Assembly: GCA_964396335.1 (NCBI GenBank)
Contig: CAYNEX010000005.1
Span: 1-42,798, forward strand
DNA from: ZC4RG30 sp964396335
GTDB lineage: Bacteria; Pseudomonadota; Gammaproteobacteria; Steroidobacterales; Steroidobacteraceae
Length of the DNA stretch: 42,798 nt
Direction of reading: 5' to 3'
Shown: piece after piece, positions 1-9,114 of the stretch
Numbering within the stretch: position 1 is the first letter of the stretch
How the letters are laid out: each line of letters starts with the position of its first letter
Position numbers and translations under genes: made by a program
Notes under the pieces: model-generated
Database searches by the model: none
What the model was told of the DNA's origin: nothing
Seen by the model: the letters and a program-made list of their open reading frames with translations, nothing else

Positions 1-185
1 TCGGTGGCGATCTGCACCTGGCGGGTGAAGTGGAACATGTCGGGCGCGAGGCGGGCCTGCAGGATGGCGGCCGGGTCGATCTTCTTCTCGCCGACCCAGG
101 CCTCGGCCTTGTCGAGGATCTTCAGCAGGTTGGAGAGCAGGCGGGTGTAGACGCCGACGGATGCGTTGTGCATCGAGATGGTCAT
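1..185 (-). CDS. DUF1993 family protein (N-terminal part; runs off the window)
   Basis: The reading frame on the minus strand starts at an ATG at 185-183 and remains open to the window edge, giving 61 residues. The start MTISMHNASVG, the leucine-rich stretch LLSNLLKILDKAEAW and the segment IDPAAILQARLAPDMF followed by TRQVQIAT are characteristic of the DUF1993 family, whose members are small, probably cytoplasmic, DinB-like helical proteins of unknown function. It lies 59 bp downstream of the DUF885 gene on the same strand and may be the last gene of the long lptD operon. No catalytic role can be assigned. The C-terminal half is outside the window. Confidence 0.8.
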   Translation of the reverse strand, partial: MTISMHNASVGVYTRLLSNLLKILDKAEAWVGEKKIDPAAILQARLAPDMFHFTRQVQIAT

Positions 186-244
186 GGGTTTCCCGTTGGT
201 GGTGGTGGACGAATGGCTGGCGATGATAATGCGGCGCGGGTTGT

Positions 245-2074
245 TCAACGCGACCGGGTGGCGATCCAGGCGTCGATCTTGCGCTCCAGCAGGTGCAGCG
301 GCAGGGCGCCGCCATCCAGCACCGCGTCGTGGAAGGCGCGCAGGTCGAACCCTTCGCCCAGCGCGGATTCGGCACGACGGCGCAGTTCCTGGATCTTCAG
401 CATGCCGATCTTGTACGCAGTGGCCTGTCCCGGCAGCACCAGGTAACGCTGCACCTCCGAGCGCACCGCCGTCTCGGGCAGGGGCGTGTTCTCGAGGAAG
501 TAATCCACCGCCTGCTGTTCGGTCCAGCCCTTCGCGTGCAGCCCGGTATCGACCACCAGGCGCACGGCGCGGAACATCTCGTTGATGAGCTGTCCGAAGC
601 GCGAGTAAGGATCGGCGTAGGTGCCGGACATCTCCCTCGCCAGCCACTAGGTGTACAGCGCCCAGCCCTCGGCATAGGCGGTGGTCACCTCCTGGCGGCG
701 GAACATCGGCAGGCCGTCCAGTTCCTGCGCGATGGCGATCTGCATGTGATGGCCGGGCAGGCCCTCGTGGTAGGCGGTCGCCTCCAGCGAGGTCTTCGGC
801 ATCGCCTGCATGTCGATCAGGTGCACGTAATAAATGCCGGGACGGGAACCATCCGGCGCCGGCGCGAAATAATGCTGTGCGGCGCCCGGCTCCTCGCGGA
901 AGGGTTCGACCCGGCGCACGATGAGGTCGGCCTTCGGCAGGCGCCCGAAGAACTGCGGCAACTGGCGCCGGATGTTGTCGATGGCCGCGGTCGCATCGTC
1001 GAGATAGGCCTGGCGGCCTTCATCGGTATCGGGGTAACGGAAGCGCGGGTCGGTATCGAGGAAGCGGAAGAATGCGGCCAGGTCGCCCTCGAAACCCACC
1101 TGCCGGCGCAGGCTCTCCATCTCCGCGCGCAGGCGCGCCACTTCCCCGAGGCCGATGCGATGGATCTCCTCGGGCGTGAGATCCGTGGTGGTCATCTGCC
1201 GCAGCATGAACTCGTAGTACCTGAGGCCATTGCGCTGCGTGGTGGAAACGCCGGAGGCATTCGCCGGCGCGTCGGGCAGGTCCGACTGCAGCCAGCTGAT
1301 CACACGCGTGTAGGCCGGCTGCACATGGCGCAGCAGCGCCTCGCTGGCCGCCTGCTTCAGCGCCACGGTCTGGCTGGGGCTGATGCTGCCGTTGGTGACC
1401 AGTCCGTCGATCTTCGCCTTAAGGTCGGCCCACAACGCGCTGTCATCCGGTCCGGCGTCGAAGGGAATGCCGGAGATCACGCGGCGGGCCTGGTCGATGG
1501 ACTGCTCGTACGCGAAACGCGGCGGGCGGATGCCGGCGCGGGCGGCGCTGCGCGCGCGTTGCAGCAGCTGCTCCATCGCACGCGGCAATGCCTCGAGGCG
1601 ACTGAGGTAGGCCTCCAGGTCGTCCAGGCTGTCGACCGCGTGGAAGTTGATCAGCACCATCGGCAGCTCCGCCTGCATGCCGTCCATCTGCTGGAACAGG
1701 TACCCGCGTTCCCGCCACGGCCGGCTGGCGGCGGCGATTTCGTAGCGGTATTTCCACAGGTCCCATGACAGGCGCGCCGACTCATCCAGCGCGTCGTAAC
1801 TGAAGCGCCGCTGCATCTCGCGCACCGAATCACGCTGCCAGCGCAGCTGCCGCGCGAAGGCTTCGGCGGAGAAATCGTCGAGCTGGTCGTTCAACTCCTT
1901 GCGGCCGAGCGCGGTCAGCTCCAGTGGCGAGAACTGCAGTTCGCGTTCGTACTGGCGGTCGAACCAGGCGTTCAGGCGATCGCTTTCGCTGAGGCCGGGA
2001 GCAGCCGGTGGCGCCGAGCCGGCGCAGGCGGCCAGGAAAACCAGCGTGAGGCAGGCGAGTGCGCGTTTCATCAT
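245..2074 (-). pseudogene. DUF885 family metallopeptidase-like lipoprotein, interrupted by an in-frame amber codon
   Basis: The frame begins with ATG at 2074-2072, overlapping the apaH stop by ATGA, and encodes a lipoprotein signal with lipobox-like LAAC near residue 16. It is continuous for about 609 codons except for a TAG at 649-647 (codon 476). The metal-site motif HEGLPGHH lies at residues 436-443 and YAEGWALYT at 467-475. The family continues here with a conserved Glu, so a GAG-to-TAG change is the simplest explanation. The rest of the protein (WLAREM, then DPYSRFGQL and VLPGQATAYKIG) continues in the same frame. As written, the product would lose about 133 C-terminal residues. The alternatives are a true pseudogene, a sequencing error, or a suppressed stop. 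DUF885 proteins are envelope proteins, probably peptidases. Confidence 0.85.
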
Positions 2075-2904
2075 TCGATCCCCGGGGCCTGGCAGGCCAC
2101 GCATTGCACGGCGGTGGCGGGTGCCTGCGGATCGTCGAGGTTGACGGCGGTGAGCTGCCCACCCCAGACGCAACCAGTGTCCAGCGCCAGCAGGCCGGGC
2201 CGGCGCAACAGTCCGAGCGTGGACCAGTGGCCGAATACCAGCCGGCGATCGGTCAGCCGGCGCTCGTGTTCGAACCAGGGCAGCCACGGCGCATGCGAAG
2301 GATCGGGCGCGCCCTTGAGCTTCAGGTCGATGCGGCCGTCGGCGTGGCAGTAGCGCATGCGGGTCAGCACGTTGATGGTGAAGCGATGCCGCTCCATCGG
2401 CGTGCGCGCCTCGCTCCAGCGATCGGGCTGGTTGCCGTACATCTCCGTCAGGAAACGCCGCGGATCCGCGCGCAGCGCGTTTTCGGCGGCGGCGGCATTG
2501 GCCAGCAGGTCATCGAGCGACCATTCCGGCACCACGCCGCCGTGCACGAACAGGTCGCCATGCACGGCGTCATCGATGACCAGAGGCCGGGCGATCAACC
2601 AGTCCATCAACGACTCGCGATCAGGCGCGGCCAGCACGTCATCGAGGGTGTCGCCATTGCGCTGCCCGCGGCCGGTGCCGAAATGCAGCGCCAGCAGGTG
2701 CAGGTCGTGGTTGCCGAGCACGGTGTGCGCGGCTGCGCCGAGCTGGCGCACCAGGCGCAGCACGCCGAGTGAATCCGGTCCACGGTTGACCAGGTCGCCG
2801 ACGAAATACAGCTGGTCGCGGCCGGGGGAGAAACCCAGTTGCTGCAGCAGCGCCTCGAGTGCCTGCCGGCAGCCCTGGACATCACCGATCGCGTAGCGGG
2901 CCAA
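2071..2904 (-). CDS. apaH: Symmetrical bis(5'-nucleosyl)-tetraphosphatase ApaH
   Basis: This cytoplasmic enzyme splits Ap4A symmetrically into two ADP. It also removes Np4N-type RNA caps in related bacteria. The 277-residue frame carries the calcineurin-type phosphoesterase signature in order: GDVQG (7-11), GDLVNRGPDS (36-45) and GNHD (64-67), with a downstream HGG and the closing DTGCVWGGQLTAV motif of ApaH. Length matches the family. It sits 9 bp after apaG and overlaps the downstream DUF885 start by 4 bp, so all three are probably translated from one mRNA. The apaG-apaH pairing next to rsmA is the usual gammaproteobacterial order. Confidence 0.96.
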   Translation of the reverse strand: MARYAIGDVQGCRQALEALLQQLGFSPGRDQLYFVGDLVNRGPDSLGVLRLVRQLGAAAHTVLGNHDLHLLALHFGTGRGQRNGDTLDDVLAAPDRESLMDWLIARPLVIDDAVHGDLFVHGGVVPEWSLDDLLANAAAAENALRADPRRFLTEMYGNQPDRWSEARTPMERHRFTINVLTRMRYCHADGRIDLKLKGAPDPSHAPWLPWFEHERRLTDRRLVFGHWSTLGLLRRPGLLALDTGCVWGGQLTAVNLDDPQAPATAVQCVACQAPGIE

Positions 2905-2913
2905 GGCGGTGTG

Positions 2914-3285
2914 TTAGTGCAGCAGGCCCGGCACCGCCAGGCGGAACGGTGCGATGGGTGCGTCGAACTGTGCGCCGCCGTCGGACTGCATCTGGTAGCT
3001 GCCCTGCATGGTGCCCACCGGGGTTTCGAGGATGGCGCCGCTGGAATAGCGGAAGCCCTGGCCGGGTTCCAGGTGGGGCTGCTCGCCGACCACGCCGTCG
3101 CCGCGCACCTCCTGCACCTTGCCGTTGGAGTCGGTGATCACCCAGTGCCGGCGCAGCAGCTTCGCCGCCTCATCACCCTCGTTGCGGATGGTGATGGTGT
3201 AGGCGAACACGTAGCGCTGGCTGTCCGGGTCGGATTGTTCGGCGATGTAGCTGGTTTCGACGTCGACGCGGATGCGTGGCGTCAT
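2914..3285 (-). CDS. apaG: ApaG domain protein
   Basis: A 123-residue ApaG protein (immunoglobulin/fibronectin-III-like fold, often called Co2+/Mg2+ efflux protein although its biochemical role is not settled). Visible family features are YVFAYTITIRNEG, LLRRHWVITDSNG, GEQPHLEPGQGFRYSSG and the C-terminal GTMQGSYQM segment. The start ATG (3285-3283) overlaps the end of the universal stress protein gene by 4 bp, and apaH follows after 9 bp. There is nothing unusual in length or codon use. The usp gene wedged between rsmA and apaG is a local insertion in the otherwise standard rsmA-apaG-apaH order. Confidence 0.95.
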   Translation of the reverse strand: MTPRIRVDVETSYIAEQSDPDSQRYVFAYTITIRNEGDEAAKLLRRHWVITDSNGKVQEVRGDGVVGEQPHLEPGQGFRYSSGAILETPVGTMQGSYQMQSDGGAQFDAPIAPFRLAVPGLLH

Positions 3286-3731
3286 GCAGTCCGCTCCGCG
3301 GCCGGCAGGCGCACGGCGAGCACATCGCAGGGGGACGCGTGCAGCACGGCGTCTTCGATCAGGTTGACGAGGATGGACAGGCCATGGCGCTCATGGCTGC
3401 CGATCACGATCAGGTCGTGGCCGCCGGTGCGCGCGGCGCGCACGATCTCGCCCTTGATGCTGCCGATGGCGACTTCCCATTCGGGAGTGGGCTGCAGGCG
3501 GGCGGCGAGCTGTGCGATCTGGTTGCGCGCGCGCTCGACCAGTTCGCCTTCGATCTGCACCGCCGGCAGCAGTGAATCGCTGAGCGGTTCCACCGGCACG
3601 TATTCGACCACGTGCAGCAGCTTCAGCTTCGCTTCCGGGAACAGGGCCGCCAGGGCCTGGGCCCGTTCGGCCACGCGGGAGCCATCGGCGGAAAGGTCGA
3701 TGACGGCCAGGATGCTGCGGTAGATGCTCAT
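3282..3731 (-). CDS. Universal stress protein (UspA family)
   Basis: A 149-residue single-domain Usp protein of the HUP fold. It starts with the typical strand ILAVIDLSADG and ends with a HDLIVIGSHERHGLS segment followed by ASPCDVLAV. The glycine-rich nucleotide loop of ATP-binding Usps (G-2x-G-9x-G-S/T) is degenerate here: the second glycine of the GSHE tetrad is a glutamate and the distal GS is replaced by IE. The protein may therefore behave like the non-ATP-binding UspA subclass. The gene lies between rsmA (13 bp upstream) and apaG (4-bp overlap) in the envelope operon. The exact stress role cannot be read from sequence. Confidence 0.9.
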   Translation of the reverse strand: MSIYRSILAVIDLSADGSRVAERAQALAALFPEAKLKLLHVVEYVPVEPLSDSLLPAVQIEGELVERARNQIAQLAARLQPTPEWEVAIGSIKGEIVRAARTGGHDLIVIGSHERHGLSILVNLIEDAVLHASPCDVLAVRLPAAERTA

Positions 3732-3744
3732 GCCACGAGCCTAA

Positions 3745-4521
3745 TCAGGCAGGCGCCCCCGGGGCAAGCGCCGCGAGCGTGGCGAACTGTTGCGGTGACA
3801 GTGTTTCCGGGCGGGCACCGGGGTCGATGCCGGCCTTTTCGATCTCCGCGCCATCGACCAGTCCGCGCAGGCCGTTGCGCAGGGTCTTGCGCCGCTGCGA
3901 GAAGGCGCGCGCCACCACCAGGCCATAACTTTCCGGCACCGCGAAACGCGGTTCGGGCAGCACCGCCAGGTGCGCCACCGACGACCACACCCGTGGCGGC
4001 GGACGGAACGCGCCGGGGCCGACGTCGAACAGCCAGGTGATGTCGAACCAGGGCGCCAGCATCACGCCGAGGCGGCCGTAGTCATCGCTGCCGGGTGTGG
4101 CCACCATGCGGTCGATCACTTCCTTCTGCAGCATCACCGTCATGTCGACGATGTGCGCGCGGTGCGAGAGCAGGTGGAACAGCAGCGGCGTGGAAATGTT
4201 GTAGGGCAGGTTGCCGACGATGCGCAGCGGGCCGCCGCGTGCGAGGGCCAGCGCGGTGAAGTCGAAATCCAGCGCATCGCCCTCATGCAGGCGCAGTGCC
4301 TCGGGCCAGCGGGTGCGCAGCGCGGCGGCGAGGTCGCGATCGATCTCCACCGCGTCGATGGGCTGGATGCGTTCGAGCAGCCGTTCGGTCAATGCGCCGG
4401 GGCCGGGGCCGATCTCCACCACATTCTGGCCGGGTCGCGGGTCAACCGCCGCGACGATCCGCTGCAGCACGTTGGCATCGTGCAGGAAATGCTGCCCGAA
4501 GCGTTTGCGCGCGCGGATCAT
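3745..4521 (-). CDS. rsmA: 16S rRNA dimethyladenosine transferase RsmA (KsgA)
   Basis: This cytoplasmic SAM-dependent enzyme dimethylates two adjacent adenines in the 3' terminal loop of 16S rRNA during 30S maturation. The 258-residue frame shows the family N-terminus KRFGQHFL (residues 7-13), the SAM-binding EIGPGPGALT (GxGxG at 38-42), the acidic tip EIDRDLA, GDALDFD, and the catalytic NLPYNIS (104-110). The C-terminal helical domain has FSQRRKTLRNGL. The start ATG overlaps the pdxA stop (ATGA), the normal gammaproteobacterial pdxA-rsmA coupling. Confidence 0.97.
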   Translation of the reverse strand: MIRARKRFGQHFLHDANVLQRIVAAVDPRPGQNVVEIGPGPGALTERLLERIQPIDAVEIDRDLAAALRTRWPEALRLHEGDALDFDFTALALARGGPLRIVGNLPYNISTPLLFHLLSHRAHIVDMTVMLQKEVIDRMVATPGSDDYGRLGVMLAPWFDITWLFDVGPGAFRPPPRVWSSVAHLAVLPEPRFAVPESYGLVVARAFSQRRKTLRNGLRGLVDGAEIEKAGIDPGARPETLSPQQFATLAALAPGAPA

Positions 4522-5486
4522 GCCGGCCGCCGTGCCAGTTCCGCGGCCAGCTGCAATGCGGCCAGAAGGCTGCCGTGCTCGGCCGCGCCGGTGCCGGCGA
4601 GTTCGAGCGCGGTGCCATGGTCGACGGAGGTGCGGATGAGCGGCAGCCCCAGCGTCACGTTCACCGCATTGCCGAAGCCGGCGTGCTTGAGCACCGGCAG
4701 GCCCTGGTCATGGAACATCGCCAGCACCACATCGAGGTCGGCCAGCTTGCGCGGCGTGAATATGGTGTCGGCCGGCCAGGGGCCACTGGCGTTGATGCCG
4801 CGCCGGCGCGCCCGCTCGATGGCCGGCGTGATCACGTCGATCTCCTCGCGGCCCATGTGGCCGGATTCACCCGCATGCGGATTCAGGCCGCACACGCCGA
4901 TGCGCGGCGCGGCCAGTTTCCAGCGCTGCGTGAGGTCGCGCTGCAGGATGTCGAGCACCTCATCGAGCAGTTCACCGGTGATGGCCGCCGGAACGGCGGC
5001 CAGCGGCAGGTGCGTGGTGGCCAGCGCCACACGCAGGCTGCCGGCGGCCAGCAGCATCACCGGCCGCGGCACGCCGCAGGCATCGGCGAGGTATTCCGTA
5101 TGGCCGGTGAAGGCGATGCCGGCATCATTGATCACGCTCTTCTGGACCGGCGCGGTGACCATCGCGTCGAACTCGCCGCTGCGGCAGCCGGTGAGCGCGC
5201 GATCAAGCAGGCCCAGCACCCAGCGCGCATTGCGCGCATCCAGGCGCCCGGCGCTCACCGGTGCGGGCAGTGGCAGGTGTTCGATGCGGAAATGCGGGTT
5301 GGCCGGCGGGAAGGGCAGCGACAGCTGCCGCGCGCGTTCGGCCAGCAGGTCGTGATCGGCCAGGCAGATGATGTCGAAGCCGCCATCCTGCCGGCCCAGT
5401 TCGGCCGCGGCGGCGAGGCACAGGTCCGGCCCGATGCCGGCCGGCTCGCCGCAGGTCAGCGCCAGGCGCGGGCGCGTGGCGTCCAC
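4518..5486 (-). CDS. pdxA: 4-hydroxythreonine-4-phosphate dehydrogenase PdxA
   Basis: PdxA performs the NAD-dependent oxidation of 4-phosphohydroxy-L-threonine in the DXP-dependent pyridoxal phosphate pathway. The 322-residue frame contains LALTCGEPAGIGPDL at the start, TGHTEYLAD (metal-binding His), GVCGLNPHAGE (second His) and the FHDQGLPVLK motif (third His), all in the expected order. Translation starts at GTG (5486-5484), two bases after the surA stop. I see no convincing Shine-Dalgarno sequence, so coupling to surA is likely. PLP made here is also the cofactor of the serine palmitoyltransferase encoded elsewhere in the window, but that link is only general metabolism. Confidence 0.95.
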   Translation of the reverse strand: MDATRPRLALTCGEPAGIGPDLCLAAAAELGRQDGGFDIICLADHDLLAERARQLSLPFPPANPHFRIEHLPLPAPVSAGRLDARNARWVLGLLDRALTGCRSGEFDAMVTAPVQKSVINDAGIAFTGHTEYLADACGVPRPVMLLAAGSLRVALATTHLPLAAVPAAITGELLDEVLDILQRDLTQRWKLAAPRIGVCGLNPHAGESGHMGREEIDVITPAIERARRRGINASGPWPADTIFTPRKLADLDVVLAMFHDQGLPVLKHAGFGNAVNVTLGLPLIRTSVDHGTALELAGTGAAEHGSLLAALQLAAELARRPA

Positions 5487-5488
5487 GA

Positions 5489-6823
5489 TCAGTTGTCGAT
5501 CAGGATTTCGATGTAGGACTCATCGCGCAGGCGCTGTGCCCACAGCTCCAGGTCCTGGTCGGCCTTGTTCTGCCGCAGCTGCAGGAAGGCGCGCTGGCGC
5601 AGGTTCTCTTCGGTGGCATCGACCTGGCGACGCCCCAGCACCTGCACGATGTGCCAGCCGAACCGGGAATTGAACGGTTCGCTGATCTCGTTCTCGGCCA
5701 GCTGGTTCATCACTTCCTCGAACTCCGGCACGGTCTGGCCTTCGCTCAGCCAGTCCAGGTCGCCGCCCTCGACGGCCGAGGCGGCATCCTCGGAAAGGCT
5801 CTTGGCGAAGGCGGCGAAGTCCTCGCCGGCCAGCACGCGGTTGCGGATCTCGATCAGGCGCTGGCGCACGGTGGCATCGTCCTGCAGCGCATTGGGCGTC
5901 AGCAGGATGTGGCGCGCGTGGGTCTGCTGCTGCACCGGGTCACCCACGCCGGTCCGCAGGTCGTTCAGGCGCACGATGTGGTAGCCGTTGGCCGCCTGGA
6001 TGGGCCTTGAAACCTCACCCGGCTTCAGCGAGGCGATGGTCTCGGCCAGCAGCGTCGGCAGGTCGGCGCCGGCGCGCCAGCCCATCTGGCCGCCCTCGAG
6101 CGCGGTCTGGCCCTGCGAGTACTCCACCGCCAGCTGCGCGAAGTCCTCGGTGGCGGCCTTTTCATAGACCTCTTCCGCGCGCGCCTTGGCCGCGGCGAAG
6201 TCATCCTGCGTGGCCTCGAAGGGCACCGCGATCAGGATGTGCGAGAAGTTGTACTCCGCCTCGGTGTCCGGCAGCTTCTTCAGCCGCTCCATGAACTGGT
6301 CCAGTTCGCGCGGCGTGATGTTGACGCGGTTGTACACCTCGCTGCGGCGGACCTGGCGGCGGGCGATCTCCTCGCGGTAGTTGTCACGGAAGGAGGCGTA
6401 GTTGATGCCCTGCTGCGCCAGCGCGGCGGGCAGCTGGTCGAGCGTCATGCCGTTTTCCTCGGCCAGCTGCCGCAGCTGCGCATTGAGGTCTTCATCGGAG
6501 ATCTTGATGCCGATGCGCTGGGCCCGCTGGTACTGCACCTTGTCCATGATCAGGCGCTCGAGCACCGCGGGACGCAGCACGCTGTCCGGCGGCGGCGCCG
6601 CGTTGTTGTTGCGGCGGAAGTCGGCGATGGCCTGCTGCAGGCGTTCGTCGAACTCGCTCTGCGTGATGACGCCGTCGTTGACCACCGCCACCACGCGGTC
6701 CAGCAGGATGCCGGGGGCCGGGGTGGGCAAGGCAGCGGCAGGCGCATCGGCCGCCAGCACGGGGCCCGCCAGCAGCAGGGCGAGCAGGGCCGGGAGATGG
6801 CGCGTCAGGATTCTTGATTTCAT
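5489..6823 (-). CDS. surA: Periplasmic chaperone / peptidyl-prolyl isomerase SurA
   Basis: SurA escorts unfolded outer-membrane proteins, including LptD, through the periplasm. The 444-residue frame begins with a Sec signal peptide (basic KSRILTRH, hydrophobic LLALLLAGPVLA, cleavage near AADA). It continues with the SurA N-domain (DRVVAVVNDGVITQSEF) and two parvulin domains, roughly residues 190-290 (FSHILIAVP ... GYHIVRLND) and 300-400 (ARHILLTPN ... GWHIVQVL). It lies 25 bp downstream of lptD. No good Shine-Dalgarno sequence precedes its ATG. Confidence 0.96.
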   Translation of the reverse strand: MKSRILTRHLPALLALLLAGPVLAADAPAAALPTPAPGILLDRVVAVVNDGVITQSEFDERLQQAIADFRRNNNAAPPPDSVLRPAVLERLIMDKVQYQRAQRIGIKISDEDLNAQLRQLAEENGMTLDQLPAALAQQGINYASFRDNYREEIARRQVRRSEVYNRVNITPRELDQFMERLKKLPDTEAEYNFSHILIAVPFEATQDDFAAAKARAEEVYEKAATEDFAQLAVEYSQGQTALEGGQMGWRAGADLPTLLAETIASLKPGEVSRPIQAANGYHIVRLNDLRTGVGDPVQQQTHARHILLTPNALQDDATVRQRLIEIRNRVLAGEDFAAFAKSLSEDAASAVEGGDLDWLSEGQTVPEFEEVMNQLAENEISEPFNSRFGWHIVQVLGRRQVDATEENLRQRAFLQLRQNKADQDLELWAQRLRDESYIEILIDN

Positions 6824-6848
6824 AGGAATTACAAGGCCGTAATGCGCC

Positions 6849-9089
6849 CTAGCGGCGGCGGCGCGAGGAGTATCCGCGAATGGACCTTTCGAGGAAAGCG
6901 TCGGCCGCCAGACCCAGGTTGGAGAGGCCCTTGAGCTCCAGCTGCAGGTACAGGCTGCGGTCGCGCTTGCCGGAGCGGCGACCCACGTAATCGCGGGCCA
7001 CGGCCCGCACGTTCCAGCAGCAGCTGCTGTATTCGAAACCGGCGAAGTTCTCGATGATCTTGTTTTCGCGCAGCGAGTATTGCGAGCGGCCGTACAGGCG
7101 CCAGGCGTCGCTCAGCGGCCACGCGAAGGAAAACTCGGTCTGCTCCATGCGGCCGCGCTGCAGGCGGTAACCGAAATTGACCACGCGGCGCGATTCGGGG
7201 CGGTATTGCAGGCGCACCTCGGCGCGTTCGGTCTGGCCGCGCTGCGGGTCCCACTGCCAGCCGGTGTTGACGTTCCAGTTGCGCAGCGCCGCCAGTTCCA
7301 CCTCGGCGATCAGGTCGGAGGTGTCGCCGGTGTCGGGCGGTTCGTCCGGCAGCGTCACCCGCGGGGTGCGCAGGTAGTAGATCTGGCCGACGGTGGCCGA
7401 GATGTAACGCTGGCCGGTGGAGCTGGAATAAAGCTGCGTGGTGACGCCGGCGCTGACCTGGTTGGCATCGCTGCGGCGGTCGAGGCCCACGTAGCGGTTG
7501 TCGCGGAACAGTTCGACCCAGTTGAGGTCCGGCTCGCCGGTGTCGAACACCGGCAGGTCGGACTGGTCCTCGAAGGGCACGTACAGGTACATCAGCCGCG
7601 GCTCGAGCGTGATGCGGCGCTGGCCCTGCGCGCCATTGATGGTTTCGAAGGCGAGGCCGGTGTCGAGGCTCAGCACCGGCAGCACGCGCGAGGGCGAGCG
7701 GTCGACGCCGGCTTCGGTGTGCCGCAGGCGGTAGCGGGTGGCGTCGAGTCCGGCGCCCGGGCGCACGAACCAGCCGGCACCCTGGTAGTCCAGCTCCAGC
7801 CGTGGCGAGGCATGCAGGCGCCAGCCTTCCACGTCCTCGTCATGCTGGAAGTTGGCGGCTTCGACATAGGCGCCGTAGAACAGCGGCATGGCCCCGGGAA
7901 TGCGGCCATCGCTGCGTGCAAAGAGGCGTGGCAGTTCGGTGTGCGGGCGATCCAGCTGCGGCAGCTCGGCATCCAGCGTCTGGAAATTGCGCCACATCAC
8001 GCCCAGGTCGAGATGGTCGGCGCGATATTCGAGCAGGCCGGTGCGGCCGAGGAAGGGCGTGCTGGCATCGTCGGTGCCGCGCGCGAAATCTTCCAGGTAA
8101 CGCGTGTCGCTGACGTTGGTGGCGTCGAAGGTGAGCCGCCAGCGGTCCGACAGATCGGTGATGCTCTCGACGCGCAGGCGGCTGCGCGTGCTGTGGCTGC
8201 GGTCATCGCCGGGCAGCAGGTTGCCCTCGACGGTGCCGCGACCATTGCGCAGCAGGTAGCGGTATTCGCCACCGAAATCGACGCCGCGATTCGAATACCA
8301 CGTCGGCGTGAGGGTGAAGTCGTGCTGCGGGGCGAGGTTGAAGTACCAGGGCACCGACAGTTCGACACCGCCGCTGGTGGAGCTGCCGATGCTGGGGAAC
8401 AGCAGGCCGCTCTTGCGCTTGTCGCCCACCGGGAAGGAGATCACCGGCAGGCGGATCAGCGACAAGCCGAGGAATTCCAGCCGCGCATCGCGCGCCGTGC
8501 CGACGCCTTTCACCGGGTCGATGGAGACGCTGTCGAAGCGGATCTTCCAGTCGTCATTGCCCTCGGGGCAGGTGGTGTATTCACCGCCACGCAGCTTCAG
8601 GATGCCGGCGCGATCCACGGCGATGGACTCGGCCCCGCCGCGGGCGGGCTTCTGCGGCAGCTCGAAACGTCCGCCCTCGAAGCTGGCGCCGTCCTCATCG
8701 ATGGCGCCGCGCTCGGCGCTGACCACCAGTTCCGGGTCGCGATAGGTGAGGCCGCCTTCCACATGCACGCGACGGTCCTCGTCGATCAGCACCTCATCGG
8801 TGGCGATCTCGCGATTGTCCCGCCGCACCGTGACGCCGCCGCCGGCGCGGATGCTGCCACCGGGATTGAACTGCGCCGTGCCCCATTCCACTTCGAGTTC
8901 GCCCGGGGCGGCCCCGGCATCGCGCCGGGGCGCGGCGGCGGCCGCCAGTGCCAGGCGCTCGGCAGCCTCCTGGTCCGGGCAGCTGGGCAGGAAGGGGCCG
9001 GTGGCCTCGGCCGCCTGTGCGGCACCCTGCGCGCGCAGCAGTGCCATGGCGACGGCGGCGGCAACGGCAGGAAGGTAAGGTCGGGGCAT
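6849..9089 (-). CDS. lptD: LPS-assembly outer-membrane protein LptD
   Basis: LptD is the outer-membrane barrel that, with LptE, inserts lipopolysaccharide into the outer leaflet. I take the start as ATG 9089-9087 (MPRPYLPAVAAAVAMAL), which gives a signal peptide and 746 residues. An in-frame start further upstream would run through the promoter. After the signal there is an LptA-like OstA domain (RVHVEGGLTYRDPELVV and surroundings) and then a long barrel. Cysteines lie at residue 37, in YTTCPEG, and as the adjacent pair SSCCWN near the C-terminus. This is the disulfide layout of LptD. It opens the surA-pdxA-rsmA-usp-apaG-apaH operon. Confidence 0.95.
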   Translation of the reverse strand: MPRPYLPAVAAAVAMALLRAQGAAQAAEATGPFLPSCPDQEAAERLALAAAAAPRRDAGAAPGELEVEWGTAQFNPGGSIRAGGGVTVRRDNREIATDEVLIDEDRRVHVEGGLTYRDPELVVSAERGAIDEDGASFEGGRFELPQKPARGGAESIAVDRAGILKLRGGEYTTCPEGNDDWKIRFDSVSIDPVKGVGTARDARLEFLGLSLIRLPVISFPVGDKRKSGLLFPSIGSSTSGGVELSVPWYFNLAPQHDFTLTPTWYSNRGVDFGGEYRYLLRNGRGTVEGNLLPGDDRSHSTRSRLRVESITDLSDRWRLTFDATNVSDTRYLEDFARGTDDASTPFLGRTGLLEYRADHLDLGVMWRNFQTLDAELPQLDRPHTELPRLFARSDGRIPGAMPLFYGAYVEAANFQHDEDVEGWRLHASPRLELDYQGAGWFVRPGAGLDATRYRLRHTEAGVDRSPSRVLPVLSLDTGLAFETINGAQGQRRITLEPRLMYLYVPFEDQSDLPVFDTGEPDLNWVELFRDNRYVGLDRRSDANQVSAGVTTQLYSSSTGQRYISATVGQIYYLRTPRVTLPDEPPDTGDTSDLIAEVELAALRNWNVNTGWQWDPQRGQTERAEVRLQYRPESRRVVNFGYRLQRGRMEQTEFSFAWPLSDAWRLYGRSQYSLRENKIIENFAGFEYSSCCWNVRAVARDYVGRRSGKRDRSLYLQLELKGLSNLGLAADAFLERSIRGYSSRRRR

Positions 9090-9099
9090 GAGTCGGCCG

Positions 9100-9107
9100 A
9101 TTATAAT
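9100..9107. promoter_or_regulatory. Shared palindromic -10 box for divergent lptD and amgK operons
   Basis: The octamer ATTATAAT is its own reverse complement, so a perfect TATAAT can be read on the plus strand (9102-9107) and on the minus strand (9105-9100). From these boxes transcription would begin near 9114 (plus) and 9093 (minus), almost at the amgK ATG (9115) and only a few bases before the lptD ATG (9089). I do not see a clear -35 match on either side. Known symmetric -10 promoters fire in both directions. Confidence 0.65.
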
Positions 9108-9114
9108 GTTCCGA

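Noticed and set aside
647..649. Pyrrolysine or programmed readthrough at the DUF885 amber codon
   Set aside because: No pyl genes or downstream readthrough structure are visible, and the family has Glu at this site; mutation or sequencing error is simpler.
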